43,708 nucleotides of DNA from an uncultured Alphaproteobacteria bacterium (GCA_910585375.1 CAJUCZ010000009.1:22474-66181); one strand, 5' to 3'. Shown: positions 8,303 through 17,691, numbered from the stretch's first letter. Notes: a model not told the origin generated them from the sequence alone. Numbers and translations are program-made.

Positions 8303-9469
8303 ATGGATAACGCAATCTGCTTGCACAATGCAACGGTCTTAACCGGATTTTCGGTCATGGAGCATTGCGCGGTTTATATAAAAGACAACAAAATCGCCGA
8401 TGTTTTTAACGAAAGCCGCTTTCTCCACAAACAATTCAGCCCCAAGGTCAATATTATAAACGTCAATGGTGCCTACGTCGCCCCCGGCTTCATCGACACG
8501 CATATTCACGGCATTGGCGGATACGGGACTGACGACAATACCGCCTCTTCCGTTTTAAAAATGTCGGAAATTCTGGCTTCATACGGCGTCACGTCCTTTT
8601 TTCCGACAATTTATTCCGGCACCGAAGACCAGATGATAAAAAGTATCAAAGCCATCGTCAAAGCCATGGGCAAAGAAAAAGGCGCCCGCATCCTCGGCAT
8701 CCATTTGGAAGGGCCGTTCATTTCATCCGAAAGGCTCGGCGTTCAGTCTGCCGATTCGATAAGTCCGGTAAACCTCAAACTGATGGAAAAACTGTATAAA
8801 GCCGCCAAAGGACACATCATCAGCATGACCGTTGCGCCGGAACTAAAAAACATGCGCGATCTTGCCTTGTATTGCATTGAAAAAAACATCAATCTGCAGG
8901 CCGGCCATACCAATGCCGCCTATAAAAACATGGTCGAAGGCATGCAGGTCCGTATTCTGCATACCACACACCTGTTTAATGCCATGAGCCGCATCCACCA
9001 CCGCGATCCCGGAGCCGTCGGCGCCGTCTTCATCCATCCGGAAATTGCCTGCGAACTGATTTGCGACGGTGTTCATGTTGATCCGAACCTGATAAAACTG
9101 CTGGTCAGCATCAAACCGCATGACAAGCTGGTTTTGGTCACGGATTCGCTTAAACCGACCAAACAAAAAGCAGACAAACTTTTTGCCAACGGCGAAGAAG
9201 TTTATCTTGATAAATGCTTTTACCGCAAATCCGACAATGTCATCGCCGGCTCCGCTCTGACAATGATCGACGGTGTCCGCAATCTTGTTTCCTGGGGACT
9301 TTCGCACGAACAGGCCGTTAAAATGGCCTCCACCAATCCGGCAGCTGTCCATAAAATTGCCGGCAAAGGACAGATCGCCCCCGGCTACGATGCTGATTTA
9401 GTTGTTTTTAACGAAGATTTTCATATAATCAAAACCATTATCAACGGCAAAATTTTTCAGGAGAAATAA
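8303..9469 (+). CDS. nagA: N-acetylglucosamine-6-phosphate deacetylase
   Basis: NagA removes acetate from GlcNAc-6-phosphate, giving glucosamine-6-phosphate. At 388 residues it is full length. The amidohydrolase metal motif DTHIHG has H67 and H69. Conserved IHLEGPF, AGHTNA, THLFNAM and LVTDS segments follow in the expected order and supply metal and substrate ligands. The ribosome-binding site is AAGAAGGA. nagB follows after 1 base, so the two enzymes are co-translated as one catabolic unit. No NagC-like repressor or GlcNAc transporter is in the window. Use of host or peptidoglycan amino sugars is inferred. Confidence 0.95.
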   Translation: MDNAICLHNATVLTGFSVMEHCAVYIKDNKIADVFNESRFLHKQFSPKVNIINVNGAYVAPGFIDTHIHGIGGYGTDDNTASSVLKMSEILASYGVTSFFPTIYSGTEDQMIKSIKAIVKAMGKEKGARILGIHLEGPFISSERLGVQSADSISPVNLKLMEKLYKAAKGHIISMTVAPELKNMRDLALYCIEKNINLQAGHTNAAYKNMVEGMQVRILHTTHLFNAMSRIHHRDPGAVGAVFIHPEIACELICDGVHVDPNLIKLLVSIKPHDKLVLVTDSLKPTKQKADKLFANGEEVYLDKCFYRKSDNVIAGSALTMIDGVRNLVSWGLSHEQAVKMASTNPAAVHKIAGKGQIAPGYDADLVVFNEDFHIIKTIINGKIFQEK

Positions 9470-9470
9470 A

Positions 9471-10274
9471 ATGCGCTTAATCATCCGCCCTGACTACGAC
9501 ACCCTTTCCAATTGGGCAGCAAATTATATTGCATATAAAATCAACGGTACCCGCCCCACACCGCAAAAACCTTTTGTTCTCGGGCTTCCGACCGGTTCGA
9601 CCCCGCTTGGAACTTATAAAGAACTGATCAACTTGCACAAACGCGGCAAACTTTCCTTTGAAAACGTCATTACCTTCAATATGGACGAATACATCGGTCT
9701 GGATAAAGACCATCCGCAGAGTTACCACTTCTTTATGTGGGAGAATTTTTTCAAACACATTGATATCAAACGTGAAAATGTCCATATCCTGAACGGCATG
9801 ACCAAAGACTATGCCGGAGAATGCGCCGATTATGAAGAAAGCATCAAAGCCTGCGGCGGCATAGACTTGTTCCTTGGCGGCGTCGGCTCCGACGGTCATA
9901 TTGCTTTCAACGAACCGGGATCTTCTTTGTCTTCCCGCACAAGGGTCAAAACCCTGACCACGGAAACAGTCAAAGCCAACTCGCGCTTTTTTGACAATGA
10001 CATCAGCAAAGTTCCGACAACGGCTCTTACCGTAGGGGTTGGCACCATTACCGATGCGCGCGAAGTCATAATTCTCGCTTCCGGCCAAAACAAAGCCCGC
10101 GCCCTGCACCATGCTGTCGAAGGAAGCATCAACCATATGTGGCCGGTCAGCATTTTGCAAATGCATCAACACGCGGTTATTGTTTGCGATGAAGACGCTA
10201 CCAACGAACTGAAGGCTGACACCGTAAAATATTTCAAAGATATTGAAAAAGCCAACTTCAGAAATACAATTTAA
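9471..10274 (+). CDS. nagB: Glucosamine-6-phosphate deaminase
   Basis: NagB converts glucosamine-6-phosphate to fructose-6-phosphate and ammonia. The 267 residues carry the family motifs LPTGSTPLGTY near residue 40, the catalytic TFNMDEYIGL near residue 70, and GGVGSDGHIAFNEPGS near residue 135. The ribosome-binding site AGGAG lies inside the end of nagA, consistent with translational coupling. A good intrinsic terminator follows within 30 bases, closing the nagAB operon. The product enters glycolysis, where gap and pgk (37238-39561) act. Confidence 0.96.
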   Translation: MRLIIRPDYDTLSNWAANYIAYKINGTRPTPQKPFVLGLPTGSTPLGTYKELINLHKRGKLSFENVITFNMDEYIGLDKDHPQSYHFFMWENFFKHIDIKRENVHILNGMTKDYAGECADYEESIKACGGIDLFLGGVGSDGHIAFNEPGSSLSSRTRVKTLTTETVKANSRFFDNDISKVPTTALTVGVGTITDAREVIILASGQNKARALHHAVEGSINHMWPVSILQMHQHAVIVCDEDATNELKADTVKYFKDIEKANFRNTI

Positions 10275-10302
10275 GATTTTTAAACACAAAATTTTTCGCT
10301 CA

Positions 10303-10328
10303 GCCTCCATCTCGGGAGGCTTTTTTTT
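10303..10328 (+). terminator. Terminator of the nagAB operon
   Basis: GCCTCC at 10303-10308 pairs with GGGAGGC ending at 10320, followed directly by eight T. Confidence 0.9.
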
Positions 10329-10421
10329 ACTTTTCCACTTGCAAACGGTTTAGCATTGACAAACAGGCCGTTACCCGTCATCTTAAAACAATAAATTGCG
10401 GACAACAGTTTTGAAAGAACA

Positions 10422-11606
10422 ATGAGAATACTGATATATCGAAAAAGTGCCCTCATCGGCACACACGGCGGCATCGAAAAAATCGTCAGCAACTTTGCCA
10501 ATGCCTTTGCCGCCCGCGGGCATGAGGTCGTTATTATGACGCGGGACAAAAGGAAAGGCGCTCTTTTCTTCCCTATCAGTCCCCAAATCCGCCTGCTCAA
10601 TCTGCACGATGAGGTCCAAAAGAACTGGGGAATATTCCGCCAAATCGGTTACAAAATTCTTCGCCGCCGCAAAAACGCCGTTTCCCTGCTGCAAAAGTTC
10701 CCGTCTTTTGATCGGGAAAAAGCTGCTGCCGATATTGTTTCCGCCGAAGTCAGCAAAATCAATCCGGACATCATTCTTTCCTGCGGCATTGCCGACAGCG
10801 TGGACCTGCTGCACGGACAACAAAACAAAATTCCGCTCATTCAAATGTTTCACAGCCTGCCGTCAGTATATTTTCATGCCAAAAACAAAGTAACCTGCAG
10901 CAATATGTCTCAGGCATTGGAAAAAATCTCTTTGGCTCAGGTTTTGCTCCCGTCTTTTGTAAAAAATCTGCAAAAATACTATAATGGAAAAATCACCGTC
11001 ATCGGCAATCCGGTAGACCAAACCGGCAAAAATATTTCTTATGCCGCCAAAGACAAATATAAAATCATTTACATGGCCCGCCTTGATCAACACAAACAGC
11101 AAGACTTGCTGATAAGAGCCTTTGCCCTGCTCGCGCCGCAATACCCGCAATGGGAAGTCAATCTGTGGGGAAGTGCGGAAAAATCCAAACTGCAGGAACT
11201 TCAAAAACTGATTTCAGTGCTTAAATTAGAAAAACAAGTCTTCCTGCGCGGCATAACGGCTGAAGCACAAAAAGAACTCCTCAAATCGGACATTTGCGCT
11301 TTTCCGTCCGCTTTTGAAGGCTTTAGCTTGGCTTTATCCGAAGCCATGGCTGTCGGCCTCCCCTGTGTAGGACTAAAAACAGCCAGTTGCGTCAATGAAC
11401 TGATTGTCGACAATATCAACGGCTGTCTTGCCGACGGCACACCGGAAGACTTTGCCGCCAAACTGAGAATATTGATGGATTCTTCCGAAACCCGTCAGCG
11501 TTTCGGCCTTGCCGGCAAAGAAATGATGAAGCTGTATAATCCGGAAATCATCTGGAATAAATGGGAAGAATTAATAAAAGAAACAATAGAGAAACATCAT
11601 GCCTGA
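10422..11606 (+). CDS. Glycosyltransferase family 4 protein
   Basis: This 394-residue GT-B glycosyltransferase transfers a sugar from a nucleotide-sugar donor. The N-terminal half has a GGIEK segment near residue 20, typical of GT4 enzymes. The C-terminal donor-binding half contains YMARLDQHKQQDLLIRAF near residue 225 and EGFSLALSEAMAVGLP near residue 300, which carries the conserved E-x7-E pair. It overlaps the following GT2 gene by 8 bases, so the two are translationally coupled. Its C-terminal half is clearly similar to the GT4 encoded at 13599-14717. The sugar and acceptor are unknown; LPS core or surface-glycan assembly is inferred from the neighbours. Confidence 0.92.
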   Translation: MRILIYRKSALIGTHGGIEKIVSNFANAFAARGHEVVIMTRDKRKGALFFPISPQIRLLNLHDEVQKNWGIFRQIGYKILRRRKNAVSLLQKFPSFDREKAAADIVSAEVSKINPDIILSCGIADSVDLLHGQQNKIPLIQMFHSLPSVYFHAKNKVTCSNMSQALEKISLAQVLLPSFVKNLQKYYNGKITVIGNPVDQTGKNISYAAKDKYKIIYMARLDQHKQQDLLIRAFALLAPQYPQWEVNLWGSAEKSKLQELQKLISVLKLEKQVFLRGITAEAQKELLKSDICAFPSAFEGFSLALSEAMAVGLPCVGLKTASCVNELIVDNINGCLADGTPEDFAAKLRILMDSSETRQRFGLAGKEMMKLYNPEIIWNKWEELIKETIEKHHA

Positions 11607-12567
11607 AATTTCCGTCATCATGCCGGTCTACAATACCCAAACCCGACACCTGCAACCGGCTGTTGCAAGCATCTTAAAACAGACCTTTGCCGATTTCGAG
11701 CTTTTAATTATCGATGACTGCTCAACCACGGATATATCAGGCATCATAAAAGATTTTGCGGATCCGCGCATCCGTTTTGTAAAAACAGAAAAAAACGGAG
11801 GTGCCGGACAGGCACGCAACCTCGGATTATCTTTGGCCCAAGGCAAATACATTGCTTTGATGGATTCTGACGACATTGCCCGTCCGCATCGCCTGCAAAC
11901 CGAATACGATTATCTTGAACGACACCCGCAAATTGACGTCCTCGGCGCTTATATGCAACGCTTTCCGCAAAAGAAAACACTGAAAGTCCCATTGAAACAT
12001 GCAGATATTATTCACGAGAACATCTTTCTCAATTGTGCCTTGAACAACCCGTCTGTCATGTTCCGCCGCAATGGCGCAATCCGCTATGAACCGGATCGGC
12101 GTGTTGCCGAAGACTACGGCGTCTGGCTGGCTCAGGCTGATAAGCTGCACTTTGCCAACCTGCCGAAAATCCTGATTGACTACCGCTGGGAAGGTCAAAA
12201 CATTACCGTTACGCACAACGGCAGACAAAGTCAGTCCACGGCCGAATTACAAACCGCCAAATGGATTGAAATTGCCCAATCCGGTACCATGCTTCAACCG
12301 TTGCTGATAAAATTTGTCTGCAAACAAACACTCTCGGAAGAAGAAATTGCGGAACTCGCGGACTTTATGGCCACCTTATTGCGCCAAACGCAAAAATCTT
12401 CTTTTCTCTGCCGCCCCCAAGCCGTAAAATATCTGCAAAAATTGCTCAAACGCATCATCCGCAAAACACCGGACAAAGACTACGCCCGCCGCTTATGTGT
12501 TTCTCCCCTTGCCCGAATGCTGAAGCTGCCGCTCTTGTTCAAACTCAAAATAAAGTTGACCAAATAA
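11599..12567 (+). CDS. Glycosyltransferase family 2 protein
   Basis: This 322-residue GT-A glycosyltransferase has a GT2 N-terminus (ISVIMPVYNT), a nucleotide-binding LLIIDDCS near residue 38 and the metal-binding LMDSDD near residue 90. A catalytic-region EDYG lies near residue 174. The last 80 residues are basic and poorly conserved. It begins 8 bases inside the preceding GT4 gene. A strong bidirectional hairpin ends the plus-strand unit. The product linkage is unknown. Confidence 0.92.
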   Translation: MPEISVIMPVYNTQTRHLQPAVASILKQTFADFELLIIDDCSTTDISGIIKDFADPRIRFVKTEKNGGAGQARNLGLSLAQGKYIALMDSDDIARPHRLQTEYDYLERHPQIDVLGAYMQRFPQKKTLKVPLKHADIIHENIFLNCALNNPSVMFRRNGAIRYEPDRRVAEDYGVWLAQADKLHFANLPKILIDYRWEGQNITVTHNGRQSQSTAELQTAKWIEIAQSGTMLQPLLIKFVCKQTLSEEEIAELADFMATLLRQTQKSSFLCRPQAVKYLQKLLKRIIRKTPDKDYARRLCVSPLARMLKLPLLFKLKIKLTK

Positions 12568-12590
12568 TATTTTTTATGAAAGCATTAAAA

Positions 12591-12622
12591 CGGCGGCAAT
12601 TTTTTCTTTGCCGCCGTAATTT
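12591..12622. terminator. Bidirectional terminator between glycosyltransferase units
   Basis: CGGCGGCAA at 12591-12599 pairs with TTGCCGCCG ending at 12616, with T-rich flanks on both strands. Confidence 0.85.
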
Positions 12623-12634
12623 TTATCCCTTTTA

Positions 12635-13519
12635 TTAACCCTTCATCCGCATTTTAAGTCTGGTCAGATACTTGAAAATGCTGAAATCAGATTTATTGCA
12701 AATGTCCTCACACCAGAAAAACATCTCCCACGGACGCTTGTTTTCCGAAGTCTGATAATAAGCATCGCCGACCACCATCTTCTTTTTGGCCCAATATTCG
12801 GCACTCTTGCTGTAATAATGATTAATCTGCACATTTGCCTTTTTCCGGCTGCTCCCCGGCATAAAAAACAAAAAGGCATTATCCGGCGCCAGTTTGCCCC
12901 AAATATTAAACCGGCAATAGTGAGACAGATGAAAATCCTTAATCCGCTTCGACCAATGCGTATTCAAAAACATTTTGGAACTGGAGATAATGTCGGAACA
13001 AACAGTAAACTGCTCAATCAACGTCTTTGAGCGGTCTTCTTCCATTATGCCGGCAGAACCGAACATCCGCCAAAAAGCCGAAACCAGCGGGTACCGCTCA
13101 TAATTTTTGAGCCAGTCCTTAATGCTGTTCCACTGTACCGGACAAACATATTCGTCCAAATCAATAAAGCCGATCCAGTTGCTCTCATCGCTGTATTTTG
13201 CCACACAATCGTTATAAGCCGAACGCTGCCCGTGCTCTACCGGCCAATCCGTCAGCGTCACAATGCCTTCCTTGACATACGGCGCCAAAACCTTTTTATA
13301 ATTGTCATCGGAAAAATTATTATACAGATAAAAATGCTCTATACCTGCCGTCAGATGATACTCAATCCATTCCCGCAAATATTTTCCTTCATTTTTAAAA
13401 ATGGCACAGACGGAAACATAATATTTCTTGTCAAATTTCTGTTTCCGGTAAAACAACCGGATAAGAAAAAGGTAAAATGCATTCCGCACAACTTTCAAAT
13501 ACCCGCTCAATTTTTTCAT
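12635..13519 (-). CDS. GT92-like (DUF23) glycosyltransferase
   Basis: The protein of about 294 residues resembles GT92/Glyco_tranf_2_4 enzymes: YVSVCAIFKNEGKYLREWIEYH near the N-terminus, LYNNFSDDN, and a DxD-type GFIDLDEYV near residue 117. These are GT-A fold enzymes, in bacteria usually found in surface polysaccharide clusters. I place the start at the ATG at 13519, behind AAGGA; an upstream ATG at 13552 has no ribosome-binding site and would start inside an intercistronic hairpin. It is the last gene of a minus-strand run starting at 16324. Confidence 0.85.
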   Translation of the reverse strand: MKKLSGYLKVVRNAFYLFLIRLFYRKQKFDKKYYVSVCAIFKNEGKYLREWIEYHLTAGIEHFYLYNNFSDDNYKKVLAPYVKEGIVTLTDWPVEHGQRSAYNDCVAKYSDESNWIGFIDLDEYVCPVQWNSIKDWLKNYERYPLVSAFWRMFGSAGIMEEDRSKTLIEQFTVCSDIISSSKMFLNTHWSKRIKDFHLSHYCRFNIWGKLAPDNAFLFFMPGSSRKKANVQINHYYSKSAEYWAKKKMVVGDAYYQTSENKRPWEMFFWCEDICNKSDFSIFKYLTRLKMRMKG

Positions 13520-13543
13520 GATTTTTTCCTTATATATGACAAT

Positions 13544-13582
13544 GCCTGACAAGGTGTAATCTGATTACGGCCATTGTCAGGC
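13544..13582 (-). other. Intercistronic nested hairpin
   Basis: GCCTGACAA at 13544-13552 pairs with TTGTCAGGC at 13574-13582, enclosing a second stem GTAATC/GATTAC. It lies between the stop of the GT4 gene and the start of the GT92-like gene. There is no T-run after it on the minus strand. An mRNA-stability or partial-termination element is more likely than a simple terminator. Confidence 0.55.
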
Positions 13583-13598
13583 TAAAAGTTACAATATG

Positions 13599-14717
13599 TT
13601 ATTTTTGTTTGACTGTCTTTTTAATCAGCTCATCCCACTGCCCGGCCACAATCTCCGGCGCATAAGCCTTCATGTCTTCAACGGCATTTTTGCCAAACCT
13701 GACACGCAGGTCCTTGTCCGTCATCAGCAGCCTGAGTTTTTCGGCAAAGTCATCAACGTCCTTTGCCAGATACCCGTTATGCCCGTCCACAATCAACTCA
13801 TTAACCGACGGCGTTTCCTTAAATCCGATGCTGGGCAAACCGATAGCCATACCATCTGCCAACGCCAGCGAAAACCCTTCGTGCAGACTGGCAAAAGCAT
13901 GAATATCGGCAGTACGGTAAACATCCTGAATATTATCACTGAAACCCATAATACGAATATTTTTCTCAATCCCGTATTTCCGAGCCATAGCCATAAGTTC
14001 TTCATTATAATTCTGATACTTCTGCAACCCCCAGAACTCTACGACCCAGTCCGGAAAATCTTTTGCAATCTTGGCAAAAGCCTCCACAATCAGGTGCTGG
14101 CGCTTGCCCTCTTTTTCCACCCGCGCCACATAGATAATGCGCTTTTTTTCATTTTCCAAATCAACCCGCGCGCTCTCGGGAATTTGTACAACTTCATTCG
14201 GTACTGTCGCTACGTTAACTTCGCCGAAATAAGGCGCAATCGTTTTCTCATAAGACTTCATCAGCACATGAAAAACACTGACTTGCGCGGCACACTTTTT
14301 ATAAATCTTCCATTTTGAACGTTTTTGAAAACGTCCGAGCATCGCCGGCGGATAACAATGCATCATCATCACAATCGGAATATTATGCTTTTGCAAAAAA
14401 GCCACATTATACAAATCAACCAGAAAATAACAAAAAATAATATCGGGCTTTTCTTGTTCAATAAATTTGTTAAAGCGAAAAACCGGAGTCCCCAGAATTT
14501 CTCGGGTTCGGTGCCATAAATTCACCAACGGATTTTTCGTTTTGCCGTTCAGATTGGTAAACTTAACCCCGTCCGGCAGAGTAACGCCGCTGCCCTGCTT
14601 GCGATAAGTGTCACAGACGACATGAACATCATGACCTTTCAAAACAAGCGAACTGACAAATTGCCCCAAAAATTTTGTATTCAAAACATTTCGGTCTTTT
14701 ACCACCATAATCTTCAT
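13599..14717 (-). CDS. Glycosyltransferase family 4 protein (E-x7-D variant)
   Basis: This 372-residue GT-B enzyme has a typical GT4 C-terminal half: YVARVEKEGKRQHLIVEAF near residue 195 and EGFSLALADGMAIGLP near residue 280. In the usual E-x7-E motif the second glutamate is aspartate here, a conservative change that probably retains activity. The C-terminal half is closely similar to the GT4 at 10422-11606, including NELIVD and NGxLA segments. Its start overlaps the stop of the ParB-like gene as ATGA, showing translational coupling. Confidence 0.9.
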   Translation of the reverse strand: MKIMVVKDRNVLNTKFLGQFVSSLVLKGHDVHVVCDTYRKQGSGVTLPDGVKFTNLNGKTKNPLVNLWHRTREILGTPVFRFNKFIEQEKPDIIFCYFLVDLYNVAFLQKHNIPIVMMMHCYPPAMLGRFQKRSKWKIYKKCAAQVSVFHVLMKSYEKTIAPYFGEVNVATVPNEVVQIPESARVDLENEKKRIIYVARVEKEGKRQHLIVEAFAKIAKDFPDWVVEFWGLQKYQNYNEELMAMARKYGIEKNIRIMGFSDNIQDVYRTADIHAFASLHEGFSLALADGMAIGLPSIGFKETPSVNELIVDGHNGYLAKDVDDFAEKLRLLMTDKDLRVRFGKNAVEDMKAYAPEIVAGQWDELIKKTVKQK

Positions 14718-15382
14718 TTTCTCATTCCTCTTATTTTGGAAACAATCTTTTCAAAAAAAGCCATAAATCTGGGCGACGGCACCGACGTCCAAAAACAAAC
14801 ACTCAGTTTCTCAATACCCAGTTCCTCGCAAATATTCAGACGGTGATGCCCCTGAAAAAGCTGGTCCCGTGCTCCAAGATTGCGGTTAATCATCACAAAA
14901 ATCGGCGACTTGTCATCATAACCGTTCTGCTTCAAAGACTGATAAAGCGTGTCATAACGCTTATGCCGCTCCTCCAAGCTCATAGCCCAGCGCTTGTTGG
15001 TCCAGTTATAGGCATTTCCTTCATCCCGCACACCGCGCTTGAGCTTCATTGCCAAAATATCTTTCAGCCGCATATGAAAACGCACAATCCCCTCCCGATA
15101 AAAACGGCGTTTCAGCGGCTTGAGCAAATTTATAAAAAATCCCAACAGCGGACGATAAGTATAATAAACAAAACGCACCGGATAATATTCCTCGCCGGCT
15201 GCCTGTGCCTTCTCCAAGGCTTCGGCACCGGAAAACAGCGTTTCTTTTTGTTTTTCCTTAAGGCTTCCCGCCATAACCAGCGGTTCGCCGCCGGCCGCAT
15301 ATCCCGCATTTTTTTCAAGCAAAAGCAATTCTGCAATCGGCAGCAAATAAGTCTCGGAAGAACAAGCCAGATATTTTTTCAT
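14714..15382 (-). CDS. ParB/sulfiredoxin-fold-like protein in glycan cluster
   Basis: This 222-residue protein has no signal peptide. The only recognisable segment is near the C-terminus: an MINRNLGARDQLFQGHHRLNICEELGI stretch around residues 165-190, which resembles the GxHR motif of ParB N-terminal-like domains. That fold is shared by DNA-segregation CTPases, nucleases and small-molecule kinases. The basic middle (LKPLKRRFYREG) could contact nucleic acid or membranes. It is coupled to glycosyltransferase genes on both sides (ATGA overlap downstream, 6-base gap upstream), so a role in glycan assembly is more likely than plasmid partition. Function unknown. Confidence 0.7.
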   Translation of the reverse strand: MKKYLACSSETYLLPIAELLLLEKNAGYAAGGEPLVMAGSLKEKQKETLFSGAEALEKAQAAGEEYYPVRFVYYTYRPLLGFFINLLKPLKRRFYREGIVRFHMRLKDILAMKLKRGVRDEGNAYNWTNKRWAMSLEERHKRYDTLYQSLKQNGYDDKSPIFVMINRNLGARDQLFQGHHRLNICEELGIEKLSVCFWTSVPSPRFMAFFEKIVSKIRGMRK

Positions 15383-15388
15383 GTAGTC

Positions 15389-16324
15389 TCAGGCCTTTTT
15401 CGGACGCAGCACGCCGGTCTTAATACTCTTGAAAACCTGCGCCATTTTACCCAGCTTTTTCATATCCGGCTGCGGTTTGAAAAGCTTGGTGTAAAGATAA
15501 AGCGGAAAGGTCATCGTCAACATCGGACACTTGCTGATTTTGCGAATATATTTCCAATAAGCAGAAACCGCACGCACATTAAGCTTTGCCAGAATATCCT
15601 TATCAAGATGCGGACGAGCATTGATAAAATCGTAATAAGCCAGAAAGCGGTCATGGTCGAGCTGGATTTTATTGCCGGAAAGATTACCGTCTTCTTTCGG
15701 CACCAACACCACATCGGCAAACATCTTGACAATTCCGTTGGCATAAAAAGCCGCACGCAAAGGAATGGTCTCGTCCTGAATAAACACGTCTTCATCGGCA
15801 CCGCCGGCCTTTTGCAGCACATCACGCTTAATCAACTGCCCCATCCGCGTAAAACGCCCGTCCAAAACCGCACGCAACGCGTCTTTGCGATAATAATATT
15901 TGAAACCGCTTTTCATAAATTCGTTCGTCAGTTCTTCGGCAGGCTTTCCGGTTTTGGTAAAAGTTCCGTAAACCATATCGGCGTCATATTCTTCTGCCAG
16001 CGCAATCATTCTCTCGGTTGAATCAATCGGAAAAATATCGTCGGAATCCAGCATTCTCACATATTTTCCGTGCGCCAGAGCAATCCCCTGATTAATCCGG
16101 ATAGAAATCCCCTGATTTTTAGGATTCCGCACAATCTGCACATTCGGCATCCCCTTCGTCATTTCTTCAATAATTTCAACCGAACGGTCTTTAGACACAT
16201 CATCCACAAAAATAAATTCGGGATTTTTCAAACCGCTTTGGTTTAACAACGCTTTCAAAACTGACGGCAAAAATTTTTCTTTATTATAAACCGTCATCAC
16301 AAAAGAGACGTCAATATCCGGCAT
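15389..16324 (-). CDS. Glycosyltransferase family 2 protein
   Basis: This 311-residue GT-A enzyme has a standard GT2 start (VSFVMTVYNKEKFL), a FIFVDDVSKD segment near residue 40, MLDSDD near residue 90, and QDETIPLR near residue 185 in the catalytic-base region. It heads a minus-strand run of four genes: GT2, ParB-like, GT4, GT92-like. The run converges on the plus-strand GT4-GT2 pair. The donor sugar cannot be told from the sequence. Confidence 0.92.
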   Translation of the reverse strand: MPDIDVSFVMTVYNKEKFLPSVLKALLNQSGLKNPEFIFVDDVSKDRSVEIIEEMTKGMPNVQIVRNPKNQGISIRINQGIALAHGKYVRMLDSDDIFPIDSTERMIALAEEYDADMVYGTFTKTGKPAEELTNEFMKSGFKYYYRKDALRAVLDGRFTRMGQLIKRDVLQKAGGADEDVFIQDETIPLRAAFYANGIVKMFADVVLVPKEDGNLSGNKIQLDHDRFLAYYDFINARPHLDKDILAKLNVRAVSAYWKYIRKISKCPMLTMTFPLYLYTKLFKPQPDMKKLGKMAQVFKSIKTGVLRPKKA

Positions 16325-16406
16325 TACAGTCCTCGTAAAAGTTAAAGTTTTGCCTTATCTTATGCCAAAAACCCCGCCTTGGCAAGCCAGAAAACAAAGT
16401 TATCAA

Positions 16407-16430
16407 AAAGGGCTGACACCTCAGCCCTTT
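16407..16430 (-). terminator. Terminator after the DUF362 gene
   Basis: AAAGGGCTGA pairs with TCAGCCCTTT across a 4-base loop, with T following on the minus strand. It ends the gene whose stop is at 16437. Confidence 0.85.
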
Positions 16431-16436
16431 CTTTTT

Positions 16437-17561
16437 TTATTTAACCTCAATCAGTTCATAAGCCCTGCTGCCGAGACCGATTTTTTCGGCATGGCTCAGA
16501 CAGGCCTCCCAGTTAGTATCCGGATGCAACAGATGAAATTTGTCTTTGCCGCAGCAATGGTCATGACATTTCTCACTCAGTTCATTATCCGTCATCAATG
16601 CCGGCGCGTTAATGACCATATCGGCACAAGCCTGATCCAGCGCCACCGGATCAAACGAAGCGGCAATTCCCAAATCCGGCACAAAAGCGGCATCGTTTCT
16701 GTCCCAGCAATCACATTCCGGCGATACATTCATAATAAAGCTGATATGAAAATTCGGCTTGTCTTTCAAAACCGCCTTTGTATATTCGGCAATTTTATAA
16801 TTCAGCTCCTCGGAAGAATTGTAACCGGAAACAACAGCACCGTCAAACTGGCATAATGCCACACATTGCCCGCAGCCCACGCAATTGTCATAATTGATTT
16901 CGGCCTTGTGCGTCTGCTTGTTGACATGAACGGCGTCATGCGCGCAATGTCTCTCGCAAACCCCGCAACCGACACAATTATCAACGTCAATTTTCGGCTG
17001 AGCCGAACAGTGCATTTCCAGCTTGCCGGGGACGGCGCCGCCTCCCATACCGAGATTTTTCAAAGTTCCGCCGAAACCGGCCATTTCATGCCCCTTAAAA
17101 TGCGTCAGTGAGATGATAATATCGGCATCAGCCAGTGCCGTACCGATTTTCGGCGCTTTGCAATATTCGCCGTCAATCTCCACCTCGCGATAGTCCGTTC
17201 CTTTCAAACCGTCTGCAATAATCACTTGTGCCTGAGCAGAAAGCGGATTAAAACCGTTCTCCATTGCGCTCTGCAAATGGTCAACGGCATTAGCCCTGCG
17301 GCCGGAATACAAAGTATTGCAATCGGTCAAAAACGGCTTGGCGCCCAAACCGCGCAGAATATTCACAATTTTTGCGGCATAATTCGGCCGCAAATAGGCC
17401 AGATTCCCCGGTTCACCAAAATGAATTTTTAACGCTGCGAACTGGTCTTTGAAATCAATTTTCTCAATGCCGGCACGCTTAACCAGACGTTCCAACTTCC
17501 CGAGCAGACCGCCTTCGCCGCGCGCTCTCAGATTCGTAAAATAAACTTGTGATTTTTCCAT
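16437..17561 (-). CDS. DUF362 protein with two 4Fe-4S ferredoxin clusters
   Basis: The 374 residues comprise an N-terminal DUF362 domain (KIHFGEPGN near residue 45; SLTHFKGHEMAGFGGTLKNLGMG near residue 160) and two ferredoxin motifs, CVGCGVCERHC near residue 195 and CVGCGQCVALC near residue 225. The DUF362 domain then resumes. Later cysteine- and histidine-rich ECDCW and CHDHCCGK segments may bind further metal. DUF362 iron-sulfur proteins are widespread in anaerobes and facultative anaerobes, but the reaction is not established. It is a single gene with its own terminator, so the window gives no partner. Confidence 0.88.
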   Translation of the reverse strand: MEKSQVYFTNLRARGEGGLLGKLERLVKRAGIEKIDFKDQFAALKIHFGEPGNLAYLRPNYAAKIVNILRGLGAKPFLTDCNTLYSGRRANAVDHLQSAMENGFNPLSAQAQVIIADGLKGTDYREVEIDGEYCKAPKIGTALADADIIISLTHFKGHEMAGFGGTLKNLGMGGGAVPGKLEMHCSAQPKIDVDNCVGCGVCERHCAHDAVHVNKQTHKAEINYDNCVGCGQCVALCQFDGAVVSGYNSSEELNYKIAEYTKAVLKDKPNFHISFIMNVSPECDCWDRNDAAFVPDLGIAASFDPVALDQACADMVINAPALMTDNELSEKCHDHCCGKDKFHLLHPDTNWEACLSHAEKIGLGSRAYELIEVK

Positions 17562-17691
17562 AATGCTAACCTCCGTTCTGCTCCGAAGTCTAACCGAATA
17601 ATTTATTTTTGCAAAGCTTATTTACAAAAAAACTTTCTGTTATAAAATAACAAAAATTTATTCCGTTTGATAATAAATACCGGAGAAAAAA

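Noticed and set aside
14843..16021. 392-codon open frame on plus opposite the ParB-like and GT2 genes
   Set aside because: It is antisense to two well-supported genes, has no ribosome-binding site and no recognisable motifs.
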